A stretch of 64,000 nucleotides of DNA from Isoetes taiwanensis (taxonomy: Eukaryota; Streptophyta; Lycopodiopsida; Isoetales; Isoetaceae). The stretch spans positions 4,154,001 to 4,218,000 of the forward strand of contig JAJEKV010000064.1 of assembly GCA_021234155.1 (NCBI GenBank). Direction: 5' to 3'. The translations under genes and the position numbers were made by a program. This document shows, in pieces, positions 23,080 through 33,044 of this stretch; within the stretch, counting starts at the first letter, position 1, and each line of letters opens with the position of its first letter. The notes below the pieces were generated by a model, which saw nothing but the letters and a program-made list of their open reading frames with translations, had not been told where the DNA came from and did not search any database.

Positions 23080-24280
23080 CTATTTTTCAGTATCCAATAT
23101 GACTGCCAAAGAATCCAATTCAGATTTATTGTGTTTCTCATTGCCAAAAATTGCACTAAGTTCAACAGCTCTCTTAGCTGCTGCTTCTAAAGTATCTGGA
23201 CCATCAAGTTCCAATTGTTGCTTCATTTTAGCAGGAAAACCTTGTACAAACCACGTTACTAAATCATCTTGATGTGGTTTAGGATCTAGCTTACTAGCTA
23301 ATTTTGTGATTCTTAAAGCAAAGGATCTGGGATTTTCTCTAGGTTTTATCTGTGCAGACATAAGTTCCTCCTTAATTTCCTTTTTGGTGGGAGTTATTTG
23401 GAAGGTTTCTAAAAACTTTTCTTTTAATTCCTTCCAAGTATTAATCCCATCCATGTTTTCATATATCCAAATAGCTGTTTCCCCTTCCAAAGTGGTAGGA
23501 AAAACCACTAATCGTAAATCATCAGTTTCTTGATTATTTACTATGCTTATATTTTCAAGGGAAAAACTCTGAAATACCCTTATGTTTTGCTAAAATTAAC
23601 AAAACGCCCCTAGTTTTGGGGGTATTTTAATAGAAATTATCATAACTTTTTTGTGATGATCCAAATAAGAATGAGCCTTTCAGAGCTATTGTAAAGGAGG
23701 ATGAGATCTTTCCATCAAAGGTAAGATCATATAAATCGGAGTCTTAAATCACAAGTTATGCTATTTTTAATACACAAGAAAATTGTAGAAATTTCAGAGG
23801 GATTTACGAGACCATAACTTGAGATTTCGAAATCCGATTCAAGAGATAACTTTCATAGAAAGATTTAAATCGCTTCTACAATATATCTGAAAAACTCATT
23901 CTCATTTGGATCATCACAAAAAAGTTATGATTATTTCCATAAAAATACCTCCAAAACTAGGGGCGTTTTGTTAATTTTAGCAAAGCATAAGGGTATTTCA
24001 GAGTTTTTCCCTTTTTTGAAATTGCCTAACGTGAGTTTTAGCATTAGTTTCAGAAGTCTTTCCTGATCCAAACTTTGGATAGGATATGAAATTCTTTGAA
24101 GAACTCGTGGTACATAATGCGCCAATATCTAGAAAAATATCAGATGGCCTTTCAAGAGCAAGTTTTTTCTGCTCTCTTTTCTCTCGTCTCATAGTTCTAT
24201 CAAGTTCTTGTTTTTGTCTAATTTCCTCTCTCTTTCTCTGCTCCTCGGTTAGACTTTTATACATAAATGCCTTCAAGCAT
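23080..24280 (-). pseudogene. LTR-retrotransposon gag, split by insertion
   Basis: On the minus strand 24276-24012 encodes a charged segment (RKREEIRQKQELDR, then TNAKTHVRQFQK), and 23558-23080 continues with TTLEGETAIWIYENMDG, TWKELKEKFLETF, SFALRITKLASKLD and WFVQGFPAKMKQQLELDGP. This is the capsid-type Retrotrans_gag pattern of plant Ty3/gypsy elements. The two halves are separated by the fold-back element at 23559-24011. The frame stops at 23080; no zinc knuckle, protease or pol follows here. It is a different copy from the chromovirus at 31.6 kb. Confidence 0.75.
23559..24011. mobile_element. Fold-back/MITE-like element inside gag
   Basis: The ends are long inverted repeats of about 140 bp: GGGAAAAACTCTGAAATACC at the left and its complement at the right, remaining alignable to about 23700 and 23870. 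The core is about 170 bp with no coding potential. It interrupts a gag frame, so the insertion is directly demonstrated. A target duplication is not clear because both flanks are A/T runs. Confidence 0.75.
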
Positions 24281-24321
24281 CATTAACAATGCTTTCTGAT
24301 CTGATTAGAGGTGTTAATGAT

Positions 24322-26400
24322 GATACGATTCATGTATATTTGGGAAGTTGTAGCAACACAGAATCATAGAACCATAATGAAATAGTAGAACACTGGACTA
24401 AAGAAACTTTATTCATGCATAATTGTTATGGCAGCACCATTAACCACCCAACTGGATCCACTGGGTTACGACAAAACACAAGTGTTATGGCAAATACAAG
24501 TTCTAGCATCTGGCTTATTGGCCTTCTAGACTAATCTAGCTACTCCAAGTAGCCACACATCATAAATGCAATTGCAGATCTGTGATGTCGCTATGGCAGT
24601 GATCTGTGACCCCTTGTCACGTTTTCGGCCATTACTCTCTCATACGGATGAACTATGAAATGTGCCACCCCAATTCGAAACAAGGCTCCGAGCCGGTTTC
24701 AACGAGCTAAAAGTCGCTTCAATCAGAGCTCTAGTTGCGGAGATATGTCCAACTGAAGTTTCAGTTCTATTTATAGATCTCTCTGCGACTTTAGCCTTTT
24801 TTAGCAGGCAGTTGCCTTTTTTCTCAAAAGATCTCCTTGCCTTTAATTAGATTATATGACTTATCATATGGGACATTATCTATGATCTTTTTCTCAACCA
24901 ATAACCATCCCAATGATAGTGCCTCGACCCCTTCCATAAATATCAATGGTTCTTCACACCCAAATGCTATGTTATCCTATGCCCCTTTATATTATTAGGT
25001 GACCTTAGGAATAACATTTACATAGTATTTGCCATAATTCCAATAACCCATTCGCCGTGGACCACTCCCCCGTGCTTGCTCCGTATCAATCCATCCCTTC
25101 TCAAGATAGATCGTTCGCGATCGTCCAAGATACGCTCAATTTCAGTCCATCCCTTCTCAAGAAGGATCATCCCACGATCAACCAAGATACGCTCCATTTC
25201 AATCCATCCCTTCTCAAGATGGATCTTCCATGGTCATCACCAGTCTGAAAGTTTTATAATCCCTGCAAAACTCCAGGAGTAGTTATCGTGGAGACGAGTT
25301 GTCATGGACCGTGGTACGTTATTATCTTTCGTACCTCCGCGGTACTACTTCATTGTATCGCCACCACGATACAGTGTATCTCCAAGATACAGAGCTTACA
25401 AGGGATATATCGTACTGTGGAAGTACGCGGATATCCGTAACTACTCCTGGAGTTTTGCAGGGATTATAAAACTTTCAGACTGGTGATGACCATGGAAGAT
25501 CCATCTTGAGAATGGATGGATTGAAATGGAGTGTATCTTGGATGATCACGGGGTGATCCTTCTTGAGAAGGGATGGACTGAAATTGAGCATATCTTAAAC
25601 GATCGCGGACGATCTATCTTGAGAAGGGATGGATTGATAAAGAGCAAGCACGGGGGAGTCGTCCACGGCAAATGGGTTATTGGAATTATGGCAAATACTA
25701 TGTAAATGTTATTCCTAAGGTCACCTAATAATATAAAGGGGCATAGGATAACATAGCATTTGGGTGTGAAGAACCATTGATATTTATGGAAGGGGTCGAG
25801 GCACTATCATTGGGATGGTTATTGGTTGAGAAAAAGATCATTGATAATGTACCATATGATAAGTCATATAATCTAATCAAAGGCAAGGAGATATTTTGAG
25901 AAAAAAGGCAACTGCCTGCTAAAAAAGGCTAAAGTCGCAGAGAGATCTATAAATAGAACCGAAACTTCAGTTGAACATATCTCTGCAACCAGAGCGCCGA
26001 TGGAAGCGACTTTTAGCTCTTGAAACCACTCGGAGTCTAGTTTCCGAATTGGGGTGGCACATTTCGTAGTTCATCCGTATGAGAGAGTAATGGCCAAAAA
26101 CGTGTCATGGGGTCACAGATCACTGCCATAGCGACATCACAGATCTGCAATTGTATTTATGATGTGTGGCTACTTGGAGTAGCTAGATTAGTCTAGAAGG
26201 CCAATAAGCCAGATGCTAAAACTTGTATTTGCCATAGCACTTGTGTTTTGCCGTAACCCAGTGGATCTGGTTGGGTGGTTAATGGTGCTGCCATATCAAT
26301 TATGCATGAATAAAGTTTCTTTAGTCCAGTGTTCTACTATTTCATTATGGTTCTATGATTCTGTGTTGCTACAACTTCCCAAATATACATGAATTGTATC
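24322..26400. repeat. 2.1-kb palindrome with 964-bp arms
   Basis: Left arm 24322-25285 and right arm 25438-26400 are inverted copies with few mismatches, around a 152-bp centre. Each arm begins GATACGATTCATG (one change on the right) and includes three tandem, about 65-bp units containing CCATCCCTTCTCAAGA. The centre contains several small hairpins built on GTAC and GTATC words. No transposase frame exists. It abuts the 5' side of the gag pseudogene. Likely a giant fold-back transposon or an inverted duplication; arms this similar imply recent formation or ongoing gene conversion. Confidence 0.85.
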
Positions 26401-26644
26401 AAATGCCTCAAAAAGCCTCTACAAAAAGCCTCTAATAAAAAATCAGACTGCGCAGACCAGCTTTGGGTTTAACCATAATAAGTAATTATATACTTGGATG
26501 CTATGGACGAAATTTGGCCCTGTGATAGAGCACTGGTATATCCACTTATCTTCCAAATTTCAGAAAAAACTAAGAACCTTAACTTAGTCAAATTACTACT
26601 GTAACAGATCTGAAATCCAGCAAAAACAAGGACCAAAAGTCATA

Positions 26645-26775
26645 CAAATGCTTTTTCCTTACAAATTTAGTTGAAGTACAACAAAAGAAAGAGACGTTCT
26701 CATGTTAAGAAGTTATATCCAAAAGGCACTTTCTATTCAAAAACATCCCTCTTACAATCAAACGTGGGCCCTTGA
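26645..26775. repeat. Direct repeat, left copy (130 bp)
   Basis: About 130 bp starting AATGCTTTTTCCTTAC and ending CGTGGGCCCT is repeated at 29795-29931 in the same orientation with about 95% identity by eye. The two could be remnants of one LTR pair or of a dispersed repeat. 26403-26640 holds nothing recognised. Confidence 0.75.
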
Positions 26776-26787
26776 AAAGGCTTCCTT

Positions 26788-26907
26788 CTTTTCTGTTTTT
26801 ACTTTTTCTCTGTCCGCTGCTTCTGTTCCGGAATGAACACTGCCCTAATCCGTCATATCCTAACATAACGGCCAGCATCGCACAGAGAAAAAGTAAAAAC
26901 AGAAAAG
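26788..26907. repeat. Perfect 26-bp inverted repeat (hairpin)
   Basis: 26788-26813 (ctttt...ctctgt) and 26882-26907 are exact reverse complements over 26 bp with a 68-bp loop. No poly(T) or obvious Pol III element adjoins it. Confidence 0.8.
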
Positions 26908-26964
26908 AAATGCAAAGAAGACTAAATGACTTTAGAGATAAAAAGAGTTATAAATAAATGACAT

Positions 26965-27045
26965 TGAGCAAATATCCTAGTTGTAAAGGCATTCCATCCT
27001 TACATGGTTGGTCAAGGGTTCGATTCTGCAGACCTCAACAATTTT
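26965..27045 (+). mobile_element. tRNA-like SINE head
   Basis: Box A-like CCTAGTTGTAAAGGC at 26976-26990 and box B-like GGGTTCGATTCT at 27016-27027 lie at tRNA spacing. The body after box B is short and no tail is evident. Probably a decayed SINE rather than a functional tRNA, since no acceptor stem forms. Confidence 0.45.
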
Positions 27046-27109
27046 AAAATCCAAATTCAACTATTGCAATTCTTCAAAAATGATTCAACTACTCTAGCAT
27101 TTTCCTTAT

Positions 27110-28320
27110 ATATTGTTTTGTGAAGACATGCTTTTCTCCAACATACATTTGTGTATTATTGAAGATAGCTTTTTGAAGACCAAATCCTAGCATCAAATGG
27201 AACATAATATTTTTGAAGATGTTATCCCATTATGAAAATTGAAGATAAGGCTTTATGCAAGAGATGGATCCCATATATTTATTCCTCCAGAAGTTATTCA
27301 AACCCCAAAATCTTTGAAGACCAAATGATGTTAAAGCTATTATCTATTGTTGGAAGACCGTGTTCTCTCAAGATATTTGAAGTTCAAGTATTATGTTGAA
27401 CGTTTTCTAAGTCAAGTATGAAGATTAAGGCACAATGGTCTATATTTTGCTTTTGCAATTTATGGAAGTCTAATATTTAAGTTATTCAATATTTGAAGGC
27501 ATCAAAGGAAGTTGTACAAGTTTTAATTTGTTATTTAAGTAATTATGGATGGCATGATGGAAGTGCTGACCTAGAAAGGCAGCAGCATCCCATGACCTAT
27601 GTAAAAAGTGATGAAAAATTATAAGTGATGTGAAGGAGATAGAGCGCCATACCAGGCAGTAGAGCGAGGGTGCCACTGACCTGGATGGGACTTGCCACCC
27701 TATAATTGATGAAGATGAAGTGATGTTAGAAGTTTTTAGTATTTTTTTCCTTGGAAGACTTCTAGAGATGTTTTTGAAGACTTGAAGACATTTGGACATT
27801 GGATTTTTGTTAAGTTGTGATGCTATTTTGAGGACCAAGTTGAAGACATGAAGACCAAATATATGATTTTTGAAGAATTCATCGGGACGATGAATACTCT
27901 TGGGGGGGAATAATGTAGTGTGGTCTATTTGTTTACATTTTGACACTTTGCACTAAATTGTCATATTTGATGTATGTTTGATGATTTATCTGCTGAAGTT
28001 GAAGATATTATATTTTTTGGATGTTTTATAGGGTGGGCACTTGTAATTGGACTTGAAGGTGTATAAAAGTCCCTTTTAATGGTTGAATATTTGATGAGGT
28101 GGCATGATCTCAGAGGGCATGTGGTTATTGAAGATCTAATGGTGAAGATTGCTTGAAGATGAATGGTCAAGATTTGTTGTGTAAGTTTAAGAGAAGGGGC
28201 ACGTCTCCTCATTCTCTCTTTCTCACTCTTGCTCTTGAAGAGATTATTTTGTCGTAGAGTGCATCTTCCATGGAAGAAATAAATGAAAATGATGAGGATG
28301 AACCTCCTCATTTACGAGCA
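27110..28320 (+). mobile_element. 3' end of an LTR retrotransposon (PPT + LTR)
   Basis: 27110-27900 is rich in GAAGA words, as in the 3' untranslated part of many plant gypsy elements. A polypurine tract (GGGGGGGAATAA) ends at 27913 and is followed by a TG start, TGTAGTGTGG, of a putative LTR. Inside it are a TATA box (TATAAAAG, 28062-28069) and a poly(A) signal AATAAA at 28278. The right LTR edge is uncertain. No pol domain is left upstream. Plus orientation follows from PPT, TATA and AATAAA order. Confidence 0.5.
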
Positions 28321-28329
28321 TGTGATTTG

Positions 28330-28955
28330 TATGTGATTATTCAACTTCAGAATTTTGCTTGATTTCTTGCTAGTAGAATGGGATGCAATCCATTTCCTAT
28401 ATTTTGCAAGCTGCTTCTGCTTTGATCTTTTCTTTCTGTTATTTCTTTCTGTTGGATTACATAAAGTGGTGTGTTTGCCGGGAGAAGCAGCATTCTATTA
28501 GCATTATATTCAAGAAAACAGCCTTTACCATGAAATCACCAGTGCTGGAAATATCTTGCAGAAGTTCAGAATACTTATAATGAGTATTGCTTCTTTCAAA
28601 ATCAAACAAGAGATGCAACATAAAGGTATGGATCTAATTTTTAAGCAGATGAAAATGTACTTAAAGATAAAAACGTTCTGTTCAATGGGACCAAAAATGT
28701 TCAATGTCTCTCACCCAGTGAATATATAATCATCCAAAACACAAATTTATGTTTTAGAAATAGGCTAAGAAAGAACTTGAATGCAATGATTCACATACCA
28801 GATCATTTTCTAACCAAGTAGTGATTTTATCAATGCTAGATTCTCCAATCTCGAAGGTTTCCAGAGCAATCATATTGGATACTGAAAAATAGATATTTGA
28901 AGTTATTAAAGCATGTAAAGACCTCTAAGTAGGTCGAAATTGAGAAGTATGGAGA
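28330..28955. other. No gene recognised
   Basis: An open frame at 28383-28580 (+, 65 codons) is hydrophobic at its start but matches nothing I know. The rest is AT-rich. Confidence 0.35.
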
Positions 28956-28959
28956 TTAG

Positions 28960-29731
28960 AGCACTTGCCAAAGTGTTTTTTGGCTTGAATAGATTGCCGG
29001 AATGGTAGAATAACGGTATGCAACGCTGCCCTAAGATGTGGACCAGTGCATACACCGAAGGAACGCGCTGCCTTGAAGCAGTACTTGGATGCTTGCTTCA
29101 TGGCCAAGCTTTGGGATGCAGAGGCCCTGTCACATGTCAAGGTGGCAAATTATCGACAGCAGGTTAATCCCATGCTCACGAGGGGCCCACACCACTACCT
29201 GTGCACCCATCTACCCATGAAAAAGCGCAGGGTGATTGCTTCCATTCGCACAGGTGCACACCACCTCCGCATTGAGACAGGGAGATGGATTCGGGAGCCG
29301 CGTGAGGACAGAGTCTGTCAATGCTGTCAACAGGGCGCCATTGAGGATGAAAGTCACGCCCTCCAGGCCTGTCCGGCGTACGAGCATATCCGGGCTCGGT
29401 ATGCTCGGTTAGTTGTGCCCCATCAGGCCTTGCATGAGCTACTGAGCACGGCCTCTGTAGGCTTGTTGGGATCGTACCTCCAGGAGGTAATGGATACGCG
29501 GACTCAGTTATGCCCCCCTGTCCGACATTAACCTCAGCTGTACTTGTGATTATGTATATAACTGTGCAGTATGTCAGCATCCTTATTGCTACTAAGGTTT
29601 TTCCCCCGAAAACCCTTCGGGGCGGGGGTTTTTTAATCCTGGTAGTAATACGCCTGCTGCTCTCTCTTTGTACTTGGGTCCCATAGGCCAGTTGGTCTCC
29701 GTGGACGATAAAATCATATTCTATTCTATTC
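28960..29731 (+). mobile_element. 5'-truncated LINE, C-terminus and 3' UTR
   Basis: Encodes the intact C-terminus of the LINE polyprotein (29046-29531): YLDACFMAKLWDAE, then the zinc-finger segment VCQCCQQGAIEDESHALQ with Cys and His in a C-x-C-C-x10-H arrangement. The 3' UTR contains a C/G-rich hairpin (cccgaaaacccttcgggg) and ends in CCGTGGACGATAAAATCAT followed by TATTC repeats in place of poly(A). Being open over 160 codons, this is the youngest-looking LINE copy here. The 5' truncation point lies near 28960. Confidence 0.8.
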
Positions 29732-29794
29732 CTAAAATGACGTTTCCTCGTTTGAGCAATTTTGTTTCATTATTTGTTGAGACATATTAAGATA

Positions 29795-29931
29795 CGAATG
29801 CTTTTTCCTTACAAATTTAATTGAAGTACAACAAAAGCAAGAGACATTCTCATGTTAAGAAGTTATATCCAAAAGGCACTTTCTATTCAAAAACGCCCCT
29901 CTTACAATCAAACGTGGGCCCTTTTTATAGC
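29795..29931. repeat. Direct repeat, right copy
   Basis: Partner of 26645-26775 (see there). After the shared segment, which ends in GTGGGCCCT, the flank differs completely. Confidence 0.75.
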
Positions 29932-30403
29932 TTTCCACAAGATGTCTTTTCATATCTTTCCATGTCATTTCCTAATGGTCTAAGAGCCATTATTTTATAT
30001 TCTACTACAATCTAAGGTTCTACTACAACATAATAATAATTTTGACAATTATATAGCGTCTTCTTAGGTCTTCACTGGAACTGCACGGTACTGCTACCGA
30101 CTTCATGTCTTCTTTTGCATTTAAAGTGCCCGCCGTAATCCTCAACTTCGGTGTCACTTGCATCTTTGAGATCTTCATCAAAAGTCAAGTTAATCTCGTT
30201 TTCATCGTCCTCATTATCAAGACTTAATTCCATGTATCGCAGACAAGTAAGGGCACTAAACTCCAATCCAACTGCTCTAATATGGACACACTTCTAGCCT
30301 TGTAATTTAGCATGCAAATTATATGAGTGATGCATACTCTTGTAGCATCAAAGCTGGTACCATGCAAAGGTATATTGCAAGACATATTTAATCAAGAAAA
30401 GAA
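29932..30403. other. Acidic small open frame, unassigned
   Basis: On the minus strand 30266-30072 encodes 64 residues, strongly acidic in the middle (EDDENEINLTFDEDLKDASD). I know no match. It may be the tail of a retroelement frame or chance. TATA and splice signals were not seen. Confidence 0.25.
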
Positions 30404-31581
30404 CAGAATAGAGTAGAATAGAATAGAACGTCTTTTAAAATCCACAGAGACGAATTGGCCTATGGAACCCAATAAGAGAGCGAACAGATTTATTACTGTC
30501 CAAATTAAAAAACCTCTGCTCCAAAAGGTGGAAAAAACTGTGGCAGTAATAATGGTGCTGTCAAACTATACAAATATACATATCATGTAATACATATACA
30601 AGTCAAGCAAGTGTTTGGGAACATAGCTGACTCCCCACATCCATGACCACTTGAAGGTATTATCCCAGCATATATACTGAAGCCGTGCTCAATACAACAT
30701 GCAGCGACTAGCCCGGGTAGACGAACTCGGCATAATGTGCCTAGATTTGATTATATGTCGGACAACTCTGGATGGCATGACATTCATCTTCAACGACTCC
30801 CGTTTGGCAGCATCGACAAAGCCTGTCCTATTGTGGCTCCTCAATCCATCTGCCTGTCTCTATTCGGAGACAGTGTGCACTTGTATGAATCGAGGCAATG
30901 AGTCTGCGCCTTTTCATAGGAAGATGAGTAAGCACGTAGCATTGCAAGCCCTGATAATGTGTTGTCTTGACATGTTCCAGAGCGATGGCATTCCAGAGCT
31001 TGCTGAGAAAGCAAGCATCAAGGTACGGCCTCAAGCTGTGGCGGTCTACCTCTATTTGCACATGTATGCAACTATGCACCTGCATATTGCATCTGGCAAG
31101 CTACTGAGCTCGCTTTTCCTTCCAACATGCAATGAGGCGATGTGGTCCCATTGCCACGGTGGAAGCCAGGCTAGGAAGACGTCCATCGTCCATAGTGGCC
31201 ACCTTCTAAAAGTAGACGATGCGATGCTCCAATCAAGAACTGCCGTCTGAAGAGATAAGAAACCTCTCTCCTGCAACAGGATTTGATATGGGACCGTGGA
31301 CTTCACCCCTAGTGCCTGAGCCATGAAGGCCTACTGTACCTACTCCAAGTCATTCCAGGTAGCGAAGGATATTGTAGGGCCCCAGACCTCAACCCCGTAC
31401 AAAAGGACAAGCTCCACAAGACCCTGAGCAACTGCAACTGATGGGCACAATCATATAACTCCATCTATGATGGTTGTTCTGCATTGCATATAGCGCCTTC
31501 CAGGCCATTGTCAATCTTAGATGGATGGGAGCATTCCGATGCATAGTAGAGGGAAACTCCACTCCCAGATACTTGTAGTAG
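30404..31581 (-). mobile_element. 5'-truncated LINE, minus strand
   Basis: Same family as 28960-29731. Minus-strand frames encode YYKYLGVEF (near 31575), VKSTVPYQILLQ (near 31300) and YLDACFLSKLWNAIALEHVK (near 31030), interrupted by stops. The 3' end carries CTCTGTGGATTTTAAAA followed by an ATTCT/ACTCT tandem tail (30404-30437). Its right edge coincides with the LTR start at 31582, so the chromovirus probably landed within this LINE. Confidence 0.75.
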
Positions 31582-32841
31582 TGTGACGGTCCTTCGGCTG
31601 ACACTTGTTGTTACCGAAAATACTTCACACAAAGTTCAAGATCCCATGGGTGCAGGACCTACATGTCGTTCCCAAACCCCAAATAATATGTTGCGGCCCC
31701 CCTAAGGTACGGGTCTCTAGCTCAGGAAAATAACCTTCACCTAGAAGCAACTCGACGTGAGTGTTGAGTGCTTAACACTCGTGGCCTCGGTTTCTGCTTA
31801 TTCTCCCTGGAGAGTTGTGGGCAGACCAAGGTGCCATCCAGGCTAGCAACATGAACGATTGTAAGTATTTCTACAAAAATGCCAACTTGGAGAGAATCTT
31901 ATGATTAAAATATATTTTTGAAGGTAACCAATTCTCACTATTAAATGGAGATCTTATGAAGGCATAATTGTTAGCAAGAGGTATTGAATCCTCGCCATTC
32001 AATTCACAAATAAAGGGCTTACCCATTAAAAGGAAATCTTATGAAGGAATAATTGTTAGCAAGAGGAATTGAACTCTCGCCATTCAATTCACAAATAAAA
32101 GGCTTACCCATTAAAAGGAGATCTTATGAAGGCATAATTGTTAGCCAGAGGAATTGAACCCTCGCAATTCAATTCACAAATAAAGCGCTTAATCAACTCA
32201 CCAAGTATTAGAAAACATTTAGATTAAGGACTTTTATTATTCACCGATGAAATCCTAAGACACTATGCATGAAACCCTATAATGGCAGTTCCGGAATCTA
32301 CAGGATGACGCTGCGGCTCCTCATAGACTCGGCCGGAAGTTTAAATAGAGCATGAAGGTAAGTGATTTGAGCATAAAGAAAATGATAAAGGTCAGATTTA
32401 ATAGATCAAAACAATCAGCTATTTTTATTACAAGAAAATTGCGCAAGAGCGGTGCTTGGTTCACTTGTTACTCCCCTGGCTTTAAATTATTTCTTTCAAT
32501 TATTCAAGAGCTTGTTCTTGAACTGTGTTTACAAATTAATCGCTTCCTCTTCTTCTACATTTTTCTAATGGAAGGATTTCTTAGTTTAAAATATAAGGCA
32601 GTTGTTTAATAGATTAGCTACCTCCGACTGCTTCTTCTAATCCTTGTTCTTAGTTTCTTAATCTTCTGCTTCCTTTATGTCTCTGCTCCTCACATTCCCC
32701 TTTTTCTTTCTTCTCACGTTTCTGTTTCGTAACCTCTCTTTGCCATGCCATCCTTATGCCACGTCATCCTTATGCCACGTCATCTCCCCTTTATTATTTA
32801 ATATAATTTAAAGATAGAATTACAATACAATTCACATCACA
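31582..32841 (-). repeat. 3' LTR of the chromovirus
   Basis: Plus-strand ends TGTGACGG and ATCACA give TG...CA termini. It aligns with 43639-44637 over most of that length; the latter has an extra block of about 50 bp near 43815-43870. Internally it carries three 85-bp tandem units starting at 31951, 32036 and 32121. Confidence 0.85.
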
Positions 32842-32857
32842 TTCTTATCCCCTTTAA
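32842..32857 (-). other. Polypurine tract of the chromovirus
   Basis: Minus strand CTTAAAGGGGATAAGAA directly precedes the LTR TG. It would prime plus-strand DNA synthesis. Confidence 0.75.
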
Positions 32858-33044
32858 GATTCGATGTCCTCGTCGAATACAATTCACATCACATCTACAT
32901 TATTGCAAGTTATACTCCTTCTCAACTTCATGTATTGTTTATACTTAACAAGTTTGATACATCTTTTAAATAGTCTTATTCCATGGAATGATATAGATTG
33001 AAAAAGGTTCGGAAAATCTGTAGCATATTTTGCTTCGGCCTCAT

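Noticed and set aside
29176-29580. Minus-strand frame of 134 codons
   Set aside because: It lies opposite the well-supported LINE C-terminal frame on the plus strand.
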